Shown here in pieces: positions 17,312 to 26,453 of a stretch of 64,000 bases of DNA; position 1 is the first letter of the stretch; every line of letters begins with the position of its first letter. Both the position numbers and the translations under genes were made by a program. The stretch comes from Verrucomicrobiales bacterium. Lineage in GTDB: Bacteria; Verrucomicrobiota; Verrucomicrobiia; Verrucomicrobiales; DEV007. The notes beneath the pieces were generated by a model, which was given only the letters and a program-made list of their open reading frames with translations, searched no databases and had not been told where the DNA came from. Location of the stretch: assembly GCA_012960505.1 (NCBI GenBank), contig DUBC01000013.1:11332-75331 (forward strand). Direction: 5' to 3'.

Positions 17312-17923
17312 TTAGGTGAACCAGCACAGGTACCAGTGATTTCCGAGGTGCTCTGCTTTATATAGTAGGCCACCGAAGACCATCCTTATTTGCGAGAGCT
17401 CCTTATCTTCCGGAGCTTCAGGGCCCGGGCCGGGGAATCTGGGGTCGGACTCGTTGCAGCGCAATACTTTCCCGCTCGGGTCGTAAATTATACCGTACCA
17501 GTTATCTACGATGCCTGACCAAGGAAAAGTGACTCTGAAAACAGGATCAATTTCTGACCTGTAGTATATTCCGAGATGGTTTCCTTTTTGGGGTCCGGTC
17601 TCTGATTTTACGTTTGCAACGATCTCGGAGTATGCGGATTTTAACCGATAAAATCTTAGCTTAAGTCCCAGGTCCTTGATGAAGTCAGTGCCATAAGAGA
17701 TGCTACCGATTGTCAGTAATACGCCGAGGCAAATGCCCGCGAAGCGATTGCGCTTTTTCTTTATAGTGATGATGAGTTGAATAATACTCAAAAGGCCGAG
17801 CCCGATAATGATCGCGTCAATGACGAAGACCAGGATCCACAGATTGATAATGAGGTCATGATGGAAAAGGAACCTGAGTAAAATAAACAGAGTGCAGGAT
17901 GCGGGCAGGACGAAAGGATTCAT
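17312..17923 (-). CDS. Hypothetical membrane protein
   Basis: 203 residues with three hydrophobic helices in the first 85 residues (around 5-20, 25-52 and 62-82) and a soluble C-terminal part of about 115 residues ending GNHWYLCWFT. The C-terminal part includes PVFRVTFPWSGIVDNWYGI, which looks like a small extracytoplasmic domain. No family recognised. It stands between the Tat oxidoreductase and the VOC gene on the same strand, with gaps of about 60-70 bases. Confidence 0.65.
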   Translation of the reverse strand: MNPFVLPASCTLFILLRFLFHHDLIINLWILVFVIDAIIIGLGLLSIIQLIITIKKKRNRFAGICLGVLLTIGSISYGTDFIKDLGLKLRFYRLKSAYSEIVANVKSETGPQKGNHLGIYYRSEIDPVFRVTFPWSGIVDNWYGIIYDPSGKVLRCNESDPRFPGPGPEAPEDKELSQIRMVFGGLLYKAEHLGNHWYLCWFT

Positions 17924-17993
17924 TGATTTTAATTCGAATTACTTCAGGATAACGCGAACCTTCATCGGTTTATTTCAACTTTTAGCAAACGTT

Positions 17994-18341
17994 CTAACTC
18001 CTGTTCCGAGTCAGCATGATCTGGTTGCCTTCCGTGTCCTCGCACATGGCAAGGTGAGGAGGTTCATCATCTTCAGGCTCAGGTTCCCGGCTCAGCTTTC
18101 CGCCGGCGCTGACCAATTCTTTAGCTCCTTCGATCACGTCCGGAACCTGAAAGCTGATCCCGGTCCAGGTCTTCTTTCCCTCGCCCCCGCTATGAATACC
18201 GATAAATGACTGGCCGATTTGTAACTCGGCAATGTGCTCGTTCCTGCGGGTTATGGATCCGCCGAAAAGACTGGTATAAAAATTCACGCAACGGTCCATG
18301 TCCGCGGCCCATATGATATACTTAACTTTTTCAACTTCCAT
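17994..18341 (-). CDS. VOC (glyoxalase/bleomycin resistance) family protein
   Basis: A 115-residue single VOC domain with the opening beta-alpha pattern VKYIIWAADMDRCVNFYTSLFG and the closing strand CEDTEGNQIMLT typical of the family, where the penultimate region usually supplies a metal ligand. The expected pairing is a dimer forming a metal-bound active site. The reaction is not predictable from sequence; members include glyoxalases, dioxygenases and resistance proteins. It is cytoplasmic, with no signal peptide. Confidence 0.85.
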   Translation of the reverse strand: MEVEKVKYIIWAADMDRCVNFYTSLFGGSITRRNEHIAELQIGQSFIGIHSGGEGKKTWTGISFQVPDVIEGAKELVSAGGKLSREPEPEDDEPPHLAMCEDTEGNQIMLTRNRS

Positions 18342-18483
18342 GAGCTTTCGACACTAACATGATTTGTGGCGGTCTTTCAATCATCATTAGTTTTAATGAA
18401 AATATTGAAATAATCAATTTTCAGGATCATCGGATAGACTCTATTATTAAGACGTAATTTTAATCAATTAATCCTTATTCAAA

Positions 18484-19563
18484 TTGAGTACTCTCAGGGA
18501 CATTATTGGAAGTGACGAACCGACTACAGTAGATAATCTGCCGGCGGACAGGCCGCTCGTGGACCTTCTCTTTGCGCGAGGAGTCATTGACAAGAAGGCC
18601 AGGAGGAATGCTTATAATCTTCTCTATCCGAGGACATCGACCCGGGAACTGGTCTTGCGGACTATCCTAGGTGCGGCCGGGGCATTCTTCGTTTTCGGTT
18701 TCATTATGGTCATTGCCGCGAACTGGCAGGACTTGGGAAAAATGTTAAGGCTTTTAATACCGCAGATTGTCATGATCGGCTGTGCCGCGGGAATGTGGTG
18801 GAAGGGACTGGAGACTCTTCCGGGTAAGTTCTTCGCTTTCGGGGTCGTCTTAGGCATTGAAGGGGTTCTCGTTATCATGAGCCAGATCTATCAGTTGGAC
18901 GCGGACTCGGTCTGGATCTTCAGGAGACTGGTTCTATTCCCGTTACCGGTAGTGCTCCTCGCAAGGTTCCTTCCATTATGGGCGGCATGGATTTTCCTCT
19001 TTATATTCTATTTGAATATTGAGGCTGATCATTGGGATAGTGAGTATTTTGATGAGCCATCCATGGTCGTTACCGGCATCTCATTTTTTCTTTTACTCTT
19101 ATTCCTTGTTCTGATCAGCCATGTCTCGAAGGGCAGTCCTTCCTGGAACTGGGTCAGGGCTCAATGGTTCCGTTTTGTGCTGGTCCTCTTTACCCTCATC
19201 TATTCAGTGATCAATCTTTGCATGGTTTACGAAAATCTTATCAATGATCATGGAACGGACGGGTTCCTTGATCCTTATCTGATGATCATGGAGTTTTTCC
19301 TGATCGGATCCGGGATCTGGTACTTTTCAAAAAAAGCCACAGACTTATGGTCATTGACGCTTTTCGTGCTCGCGCTTGACGTGGTGATTCTTGTTTGCGG
19401 CCTGATCACTATAGATCCTCCTGGGAAATCTGTCCCGGTTATAGGTTTTGTTATGAGTGTTGGCATTTTCTGGGGAAGTTTTGTATTATTGAATCGTTTC
19501 CGTATCCGTTTGCGGGACAGTGTTGAGAAGAATGAAGAGGAGGTGACAATTTCCCATGGCTGA
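18484..19563 (+). CDS. DUF2157 multi-pass membrane protein
   Basis: 359 residues from a TTG start (no better ATG is close). A soluble N-terminus of about 55 residues is followed by about ten membrane helices. The segment LGAAGAFFVFGFIMVIAANW is the hallmark start of DUF2157 proteins. It forms an operon with the two downstream genes: the stop overlaps the next start by 8 bases. DUF2157, DUF4401 and GDYXXLXY genes are a recurrent bacterial trio of unknown function in the inner membrane. Confidence 0.88.
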   Translation: MSTLRDIIGSDEPTTVDNLPADRPLVDLLFARGVIDKKARRNAYNLLYPRTSTRELVLRTILGAAGAFFVFGFIMVIAANWQDLGKMLRLLIPQIVMIGCAAGMWWKGLETLPGKFFAFGVVLGIEGVLVIMSQIYQLDADSVWIFRRLVLFPLPVVLLARFLPLWAAWIFLFIFYLNIEADHWDSEYFDEPSMVVTGISFFLLLLFLVLISHVSKGSPSWNWVRAQWFRFVLVLFTLIYSVINLCMVYENLINDHGTDGFLDPYLMIMEFFLIGSGIWYFSKKATDLWSLTLFVLALDVVILVCGLITIDPPGKSVPVIGFVMSVGIFWGSFVLLNRFRIRLRDSVEKNEEEVTISHG

Positions 19564-20719
19564 GAATGGAACAGGAATGACTGCGGCCGGGCTCATTGAT
19601 TCGATTGCGGAAGATTTTTCGATCAATAAGGACCATGCCCGTGAAGTGGCCTCTGAGCGGATCCAGAAGAACCAGATGCCCATTTATCTGAGGACCCTCA
19701 TCGGGATCGGATCCTTTGTGTCGGCCATGTTCATGATGGGGATTGCTTTTCTTACCTTTAAACTTGATGACGATGCGTACTTTCCTTTCGGTATTGTCCT
19801 CGCGATCGTCGCAATATTTCTGTATGTTAAAAGCCGTAGACTTGAGCAGCACAGTCCACTCGAATCGTTCCTGACTCTGTTCTCCTTTGCCCTGATTCTT
19901 GCCGGAAAGATCATGATCGTTGGCGGGGGAGTGGAATGGTTCAGCTCCGGAGATGAAATGCTGACCGCTTTTGTCATTTCCGCCATCTTCACCTGCATAA
20001 CGTATCCTGTTTATACACTGTACATGGACCGTCTGATCTCTTTCACTTCGACCCTGATCATGGGTATTATTTGGCTCGGGAATGAGTTAACGAGTGCACT
20101 GGATTGGCACGATAAACTGATCGGACCTCTATTTTTCTCTATCATTACTCCTTTGGCTTTTGTGATGATGATTCACCCGCGAGTGACCCGGACATTTCGC
20201 CCGGTCAGTATTGGTCTTGTTCTGGTCTCAGTTGGACTTGGTTGCTTGCTCACGGAAACGGCTCCAGGGATTAACCAGTTACTGGGCCTCTTCAATGAAT
20301 TTGAAATAAGTGCCGATGAGTTGGCTATCCTGATGGCAGCGCCGATCGCGATGTTTATTGTTTTTGTTTATGTGGTGGCATGGTCAGCCGGTGGATGGAA
20401 GGGGATGAGAAAAAGATTACTTATCTTTTCTATTTTCGGAGCCCTTGTCTTGTGCGGATCGATGATGACCTGCCCGGTTTTGGCCCTCGCTCTTATTGTT
20501 CTGGGTTACGCTCAGCATGACCGGATCATCTCGGTCCTAGGCTCACTCCTTCTCCCGGTCTCGCTCTTTTCATTTACGCGCCGCCTTGACCTTGGTCTCA
20601 TGAATACTGGGACATTACTCATGCTACAGTCAGTGGTCCTCTTAGTCATATTTTTTGCGTTCAGGGCCTGGGCATTCACCACAGTTAAAGAACCTCTAAC
20701 TTCCACGGAATCAGAATGA
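19556..20719 (+). CDS. DUF4401 multi-pass membrane protein
   Basis: 387 residues with about ten predicted membrane helices beginning near residue 45 (LRTLIGIGSFVSAMFMMGIAFL). The position between a DUF2157 gene and a GDYXXLXY gene, and the pattern of a short soluble N-terminus then helices, match DUF4401. It overlaps the upstream gene by 8 bases and the downstream gene by 4 (ATGA), so translation is probably coupled. Function unknown. Confidence 0.85.
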   Translation: MAENGTGMTAAGLIDSIAEDFSINKDHAREVASERIQKNQMPIYLRTLIGIGSFVSAMFMMGIAFLTFKLDDDAYFPFGIVLAIVAIFLYVKSRRLEQHSPLESFLTLFSFALILAGKIMIVGGGVEWFSSGDEMLTAFVISAIFTCITYPVYTLYMDRLISFTSTLIMGIIWLGNELTSALDWHDKLIGPLFFSIITPLAFVMMIHPRVTRTFRPVSIGLVLVSVGLGCLLTETAPGINQLLGLFNEFEISADELAILMAAPIAMFIVFVYVVAWSAGGWKGMRKRLLIFSIFGALVLCGSMMTCPVLALALIVLGYAQHDRIISVLGSLLLPVSLFSFTRRLDLGLMNTGTLLMLQSVVLLVIFFAFRAWAFTTVKEPLTSTESE

Positions 20720-21285
20720 AAAGAATTCCAGAAATGATTATTTCCGTGCTCATTATTGGAGTCATTGTTTATGTTTTTCAGTTCTCGGTCTCACGTGACA
20801 GGCTCGCAACCGAGGGTCGGGAGATCTTCCTTGGACTGGCCCCGGTCGATCCGCTTTCCTTACTGCAGGGACAGTACATGAGGGTTCGGTTCGCGGTGGA
20901 GCGAGAACAATTACCCTTACCCGATGAAGTGAATATTGAAGGTAAACGCGCTGTCCTGAAACTCGATGAGCGAGGAATTGCCACGTTCGTGGGGGTCGAG
21001 GAGAATAATGATCTTGGACCGGATGAAATTCTCTTCATGGGAGAATTGAGGAAAATGGAGGATTGGGAAATGCGCCGTCAGCCTGACGCTGATCCTGACA
21101 AGGTCTTTTCCGGACATTATGTAAAAATTGAAATTCCTCAGCGAACTTTTCTTTTTAAGGAAAATACGGAGAATCGGTACGAGTCTGCAAGGTACGGAGT
21201 GTTCCGGGTAGGGGAAGGAGGCGATCATATGCTTATGGACCTTGCCGATGAGAATCTTCAGAAGCTCACCATTATTAAAAAGTAA
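20716..21285 (+). CDS. GDYXXLXY-type membrane-anchored protein
   Basis: A 189-residue protein with one N-terminal membrane helix (about 5-23) and an extracytoplasmic domain. The family-defining motif GDYxxLxY appears here as GQYMRVRF within DPLSLLQGQYMRVRF, so Asp is Gln and the final Tyr is Phe. The C-terminal half contains HYVKIEIPQRTFLFKENTE, as in family members. It is the third gene of a translationally coupled operon with DUF2157 and DUF4401. The trio probably forms one membrane complex; its role is not known. Confidence 0.82.
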   Translation: MKRIPEMIISVLIIGVIVYVFQFSVSRDRLATEGREIFLGLAPVDPLSLLQGQYMRVRFAVEREQLPLPDEVNIEGKRAVLKLDERGIATFVGVEENNDLGPDEILFMGELRKMEDWEMRRQPDADPDKVFSGHYVKIEIPQRTFLFKENTENRYESARYGVFRVGEGGDHMLMDLADENLQKLTIIKK

Positions 21286-21394
21286 GGTCCTAAGAGGTAC
21301 AGAAATCTTCCCAAAGTTATTCATAAAAAGTATTGATCGATCCGGGTCAACCCGGGTTCAATAGCGGAGCGGAAAAATCCTTATCCCTTAAATA

Positions 21395-23710
21395 ATGATT
21401 ATGAATATAAAAATCCCGGTCCTGGTGTCGATTTGTCTTTACCCTCTTTGCATTCTCTTAGCGGAGCAGAAGAAGGAGGATCCCGGCAAGCTTACCTTGA
21501 AAAGGATATTCACTGACAAGGATTTCAGTTCGAAGGGTTTCTCGGTTCGGTGGTCCAGGGACGGTACCGAATACACTTACTTGAAGGATGCTGAGGGTAA
21601 AGACAAAGACAAAGACAAAGATAAAAATAAAGATAAAGATAAAGATAAAGACAAGGGTAAGGAGATTCGCAGCTACAACGTGTCCGAGGCAAAGGGCTCG
21701 GTCCTGGTCAAGGCCTCTGAACTGTTCAGACCCGGGACCCAGAAACAGATTTCAATCGAAGGGTACTCATTTTCCAGGGACAGGTCCTTAGTAATGATAT
21801 ATACCAACTCGAAGCGGGTCTGGCGTAGGAACTCGAGAGGTGATTACTGGGTCCTTGACCGTTCGAGTGGGGAGCTCCGGAAGCTCGGAGGTGAATCGCG
21901 TGCCTCGACTCTGCAATTTGCCAAGTTCTCACCGGACGGAAAGAAAGTGGCCTATGTCCGTGAAAGGAATATTTATGTGGAGGATCTCCTGGACCACTCA
22001 ATTATGGCTCTGACCAAAACGAAATCCAAAGACATTATCAATGGTACAGCGGATTGGGTCTACGAGGAGGAACTCGGTGTCAGGGACGGTTTCAGGTGGA
22101 GCCCTGATAGTGAGGCGATCGCTTATTGGCAGTTCAATGAGAAGGGCGTCCGTAAGCATACCATGATTGATAATGTTTCAGGTCTTTATCCGAAGACGAC
22201 CACTTTCGGATATCCGAAAGTGGGTCAGCGAAATTCTGCCTGCAGGGTCGGGGTCAGGTTCCTTAATTCTGAGGACACGGTCTGGGTCAAGGCGTCCGAG
22301 GATTTGCGCAATAATTATATTGCAAGGATGGACTGGTCGGAGAGGTCAGAAGGACTCATTATTCAGCAATTGAACCGGGCTCAGGACACGAACACGGTCA
22401 TGCGGGTCAATGCGCTGGACGGTTCGGTCAAGGTCATCTTGACTGAAAAGGATGAGGCTTGGGTTGATGCTCACAGAGAGATGAACTGGGTCGGCCCGGA
22501 AAATTATTTTACTTGGATCAGTGACCGTGACGAGTGGAGACACGTGTACATGATTTCCCCTGACGGTAAAAAAATAGATCTGATAAGTCCTGGAGAATTT
22601 GACGTGATAAGGCTCCTTCGAACGGACCATTCAAATGACCGTCTGTATTTCATTGCGTCACCCGATAACCCGGCACAGCGTTATCTCTATAGTGTCAAAA
22701 CTGACGGTTCTGAGCTTAAGAGAGTGACTCCCGAAAAGGAGAATCGCGGGACCCATTCCTATAACATTTCACCGGACGGTAATTATGCCATAGTTACTTC
22801 CTCTGATCAGGACACGGTCCCGATCACTAGTCTCATCAGCCTCCCGGACCATAAAGTCATTAAGGTGCTGGAGAATAATGAAAAGCTTAAGGAAAAGTTT
22901 GCCAAGGTTAAGAAGACTCCAACCGAGTTCTTTTATGTTGATATAGGTAACGGGAAAAGGCTCCATTCAAGATGCATTAAGCCGCCGGGATTTGATCCTC
23001 AACGCAAGTATCCGCTCCTAGTCTATGTTTACGGTGAGCCTGCGGGGCAGGTGGTCCGGGACAGTTGGGGAGGTTCGGGTCACTTTTGGCATTTGATGCT
23101 GGCTCAACAGGGTTACGTGGTCATGAGTTTTGATAACCGGGGGACAGCTTCCCCGCGCGGCCGTGAATGGCGCAAAGCGGCGGACGGGAAGATAGGGATC
23201 CTTCCTCCTCAGGACCAAGCCGATGCTGTTCGTAGTGTCCTCAAGAACAGACCCTACCTCGACCCGTCTCGAGTCGGTTCGTGGGGATGGAGCGGTGGAG
23301 GGTCCATGAGTTTGAATGCGATCTTTAAGTTCCCTGATCTATATAACACGGCCATTGCCGTGGCCTCGGTACCGAACCAGAGGCACTATGACACCATTTA
23401 TCAGGAACGTTATATGGGGCTTCCCGGTGAGAATTTGAAAGGTTTTAAGGAAGGGTCTCCGATTAATTTTGCCCAGCAACTGAAAGGAGATCTTCTCATC
23501 GTGCATGGTGCGGTCGATGATAATTGTCATTATCAGACCTTCGAAAAGTTAATCGATAAGCTGGTCAGTCATAACAAGACTTTCTCCATGATGACTTACC
23601 CACGAGGCACCCACTCGATCCGTGAAGGCAAGAACACGACCCTTCATCTTTATACACTGATGACCGGTTTTCTGAACAGGAGCCTTCAGCCTTCGAGTCC
23701 AGATAATTAA
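21395..23710 (+). CDS. S9 family dipeptidyl-peptidase IV-like serine peptidase
   Basis: 771 residues with a signal peptide (about 1-22). A DPP-IV N-terminal beta-propeller domain (about 100-500) contains WVYEEELGVRDGFRWSPD, including the EE pair that binds the substrate amino terminus. The C-terminal alpha/beta hydrolase domain carries the triad Ser633 (GWSGGG), Asp708 (VDDNCH) and His740 (GTHS). All catalytic residues are present. It should cleave dipeptides, preferentially after Pro or Ala, from peptides in the periplasm. An unusual Lys-Asp repeat of about 20 residues follows the leader near residue 68. The gene stands alone after the DUF2157 operon. Confidence 0.93.
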   Translation: MIMNIKIPVLVSICLYPLCILLAEQKKEDPGKLTLKRIFTDKDFSSKGFSVRWSRDGTEYTYLKDAEGKDKDKDKDKNKDKDKDKDKGKEIRSYNVSEAKGSVLVKASELFRPGTQKQISIEGYSFSRDRSLVMIYTNSKRVWRRNSRGDYWVLDRSSGELRKLGGESRASTLQFAKFSPDGKKVAYVRERNIYVEDLLDHSIMALTKTKSKDIINGTADWVYEEELGVRDGFRWSPDSEAIAYWQFNEKGVRKHTMIDNVSGLYPKTTTFGYPKVGQRNSACRVGVRFLNSEDTVWVKASEDLRNNYIARMDWSERSEGLIIQQLNRAQDTNTVMRVNALDGSVKVILTEKDEAWVDAHREMNWVGPENYFTWISDRDEWRHVYMISPDGKKIDLISPGEFDVIRLLRTDHSNDRLYFIASPDNPAQRYLYSVKTDGSELKRVTPEKENRGTHSYNISPDGNYAIVTSSDQDTVPITSLISLPDHKVIKVLENNEKLKEKFAKVKKTPTEFFYVDIGNGKRLHSRCIKPPGFDPQRKYPLLVYVYGEPAGQVVRDSWGGSGHFWHLMLAQQGYVVMSFDNRGTASPRGREWRKAADGKIGILPPQDQADAVRSVLKNRPYLDPSRVGSWGWSGGGSMSLNAIFKFPDLYNTAIAVASVPNQRHYDTIYQERYMGLPGENLKGFKEGSPINFAQQLKGDLLIVHGAVDDNCHYQTFEKLIDKLVSHNKTFSMMTYPRGTHSIREGKNTTLHLYTLMTGFLNRSLQPSSPDN
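21599..21655 (+). repeat. In-frame hexanucleotide repeat coding for Lys-Asp
   Basis: About ten near-perfect copies of AAAGAC/AAAGAT lie inside the S9 peptidase gene and encode alternating Lys and Asp (one Asn). The unit length of six keeps the frame when copies are gained or lost, so the tract can vary in length without breaking the enzyme. Confidence 0.9.
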
Positions 23711-23813
23711 TGTAATTGTTTTTTCAGCTAAGGTTTTCTTGGTTTTAATAGAGGATCCGGCACTTTTTTCTATTCTTGTCTAAAGATCTTAAAAACTTTA
23801 AAGTGAATGGATT

Positions 23814-26405
23814 ATGAGATCTTTTCACATCCTCTTTATCACTGTCTTAACAGGACTGTTGCTTCTTTCCCGGCTCGAGGCACAGGTAATTATTTATGAT
23901 GCGATCGAGGGGACCGTGGGCAGTCAGGAGTTCGGAGGTTCACTCGGTATGGACTTTGAAGTTAATTCAGATATTGTCGTGACCGATCTTGGCGCCTTCG
24001 ATAGCGGTTCGGATGGCCTGTTCCTGCCGATCATAGTTGAGATCTGGATACGTGACGGGGACTCGGGCATTGAGGTGATTGCTTCGGAGGTCTTCGACTT
24101 TGATGATGGGGCGACCCTAGAAGGAGGTCACCGATTCAAGGCGCTCAATAATCCAGTGGCTCTGGAGCCGGGCAGTTATACGATTGTTGCTTACGGTTAC
24201 GGTGCGGGTGAGCCAAACGTCAATTTAGGTGTAGCCGCAACAGAAGGTCTTTCCACTAACGATGCTGGCGGAGCAATCACTTTCGTGGGTGGATCCCGTT
24301 GGGGTGACGCCGGAGCTTTCCCGGCAAACTCTGACGCTGGTCCTGAGCAGCGTTACGGGGCCGGTTCTTTCAAGGTTGCGTCTGAGGACGAGGATGAGGA
24401 TGAGATGCCCGATGCATGGGAAATTGCCAATGGGCTGGACCCGGAAGATGCTGAAGACGCTGGGCGAGACGCGGACAATGATGGACTCAATAATCTCAAG
24501 GAATTCCAGTTAGGATTGGACCCGAACTCCGATGACACGGACGAGGACGGGGCCAAGGACGGTTTTGAATACGATAATGATTCGGACCCCAATGACCCTG
24601 ACAGTGATGATGATGGCCTGACCGATGGTGAGGAGTTCACTGGAGGAACGGACCCCATGGACCCTGACACGGACGGGGACGGTTTCCGGGACGGTTTCGA
24701 GCTTGCCAATGATTCTGACCCGACCGATTCGAACAGTGTTCCGGAAATCAAGGGTGGTCCCGGAGTCATTGTCTATGACGCGATCGAGGGGACCGTAGGG
24801 AACCAGAATTTTGCGGGCGCTCTTGGCATGGACTTTGAGGTTAATTCAGCTATCACGGTATCTGAATTGGGGGCCTTTGACAGCGGTTCGGACGGCCTGT
24901 TCCTTCCCATTAAGGTTGAACTGTGGAGTCGTGAAGGGGATTCCGGTATTGAGATTCTTGCGGAACTTAATTTTGATGAGAATGATGAGGGAATCCTTGA
25001 AGGGGGTCATCGTTTCAAGAAACTGAATGAACCGATCATCCTTGATTCCGGAAGTTATACGATCGTTGCGACCGGTTACGGTGAGGGGGAACCGAACGTT
25101 AATGTAGGCGGTCAGGTAGCTGAGGATTTCGGTCTTACCACGGACAATTTGGGTGAGGCTATCACTTTCGTTGGGGGGTCTAGGTGGGGTGATGCCGGAA
25201 CTTTCCCACCAAACCGTGACGGTGGTCCTGAACAACGTTACGGGGCAGGTTCCTTCAAGGTCATTGTCGATGATGAGGACGGGGACGGGATGCCGGATCT
25301 GTGGGAGGAGGCCAACGGGCTGGACCCGGAACTGGCCGAGGACGCTGAAGAGGATCCGGACAATGACGGACTCAGTAACCTTGCTGAATTTGAGGCAGGA
25401 CTCAATCCTAAGGTCGCTGACACCGACGAGGATGACGTGGATGACGGGACAGAGATCGATAATGAAACTGATCCACTTAACCCTGACACGGACGATGACG
25501 GACTCAGTGACGGAGCCGAAGTCACGGCAGGGACCGATCCACTGAACCCTGACACGGACGATGACGGATCCAAGGACGGCCAGGAAGTCGCCAAGGGAAC
25601 GGACCCAAATGATTCGAACAGTTTTCCTGTATCACAGTTTGCCGGGGAACTGGCCTACAAGGTTGAGCAGGGAGCGGTAGGGAACCAGAATTTTGCGGGC
25701 GCTCTTGGCATGGACTTCATTGTTGAGGAGACCATCAGGGTATTTGAACTCGGTGCCTTTGATAGCGGATCGGACGGCCTCTCCCGTCCAATCACTGTCA
25801 GCATGTGGTCCCGTGATGACCTTGGAACACCGGAGGAAGTGAATGATGATTCCGGTATCGATATATTGGCCCAGATCGAATTCACGCCCGGCAATGAGGG
25901 GGACCTGCGCGATGGGCACCGCATCATTGCCCTGGAGGATGAACTGGTCCTTGAGCCGGGAGCCTATACCATTGTTGCCAGCGGATACGGGTCAGGCGAG
26001 CCCAACGGCAATATTGGAGTCGGAGCTGACATAGCCGAGAAAATGAGTATGACTGAAGACCCGATCATTACCTTTATCGGCGGAAGCCGATACGGCAATG
26101 ACGCCGCGGCTTATCCGGGCGTCGTGGACGGGGGCCCGGAGAACCGTTACGCTGCCGGGACCTTCGCTTTCGAGATACTGGCTTCGCCTTTGCGCTTCAC
26201 TAATATCAGTTATGATTCCCTGCAGGGAGAAACGACACTCACCTGGTCATCTATTCCTAACCGGATCTATGCGATTGACGAATCCATTGACCTGATTACC
26301 TGGGAGGAGCTCGATGATAGTCTGGCCTCGGAGGGCATGTCGACGTCCTTCACGATTGATACATTTCCTGGTAAGAGTTTTTTCAGGATCAGGCTCCAAG
26401 AATAG
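23814..26405 (+). CDS. Secreted triple-repeat protein with thrombospondin type 3 calcium-binding linkers
   Basis: 863 residues with a signal peptide (about 1-23). Three related beta-rich domains of about 150 residues begin near residues 25, 318 and 619, each with [16 protein letters not shown] and [11 protein letters not shown] (or [11 protein letters not shown]). Between them lie two Asp-rich stretches of TSP3-type calcium-binding repeats (DxDxDGxxD, for example DEDGDGMPD and [12 protein letters not shown]). The last 70 residues form a C-terminal module ([20 protein letters not shown], then W and a final SFFRIRL) that recurs in three other secreted proteins here. It is probably a surface or extracellular calcium-stiffened adhesin or matrix protein. 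Enzymatic activity is not evident. Confidence 0.85.
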   Translation: MRSFHILFITVLTGLLLLSRLEAQVIIYDAIEGTVGSQEFGGSLGMDFEVNSDIVVTDLGAFDSGSDGLFLPIIVEIWIRDGDSGIEVIASEVFDFDDGATLEGGHRFKALNNPVALEPGSYTIVAYGYGAGEPNVNLGVAATEGLSTNDAGGAITFVGGSRWGDAGAFPANSDAGPEQRYGAGSFKVASEDEDEDEMPDAWEIANGLDPEDAEDAGRDADNDGLNNLKEFQLGLDPNSDDTDEDGAKDGFEYDNDSDPNDPDSDDDGLTDGEEFTGGTDPMDPDTDGDGFRDGFELANDSDPTDSNSVPEIKGGPGVIVYDAIEGTVGNQNFAGALGMDFEVNSAITVSELGAFDSGSDGLFLPIKVELWSREGDSGIEILAELNFDENDEGILEGGHRFKKLNEPIILDSGSYTIVATGYGEGEPNVNVGGQVAEDFGLTTDNLGEAITFVGGSRWGDAGTFPPNRDGGPEQRYGAGSFKVIVDDEDGDGMPDLWEEANGLDPELAEDAEEDPDNDGLSNLAEFEAGLNPKVADTDEDDVDDGTEIDNETDPLNPDTDDDGLSDGAEVTAGTDPLNPDTDDDGSKDGQEVAKGTDPNDSNSFPVSQFAGELAYKVEQGAVGNQNFAGALGMDFIVEETIRVFELGAFDSGSDGLSRPITVSMWSRDDLGTPEEVNDDSGIDILAQIEFTPGNEGDLRDGHRIIALEDELVLEPGAYTIVASGYGSGEPNGNIGVGADIAEKMSMTEDPIITFIGGSRYGNDAAAYPGVVDGGPENRYAAGTFAFEILASPLRFTNISYDSLQGETTLTWSSIPNRIYAIDESIDLITWEELDDSLASEGMSTSFTIDTFPGKSFFRIRLQE

Positions 26406-26453
26406 AATCAAGGTAATAAAGTTAATATAATATATTTTTTTTCAGAATTGCCC

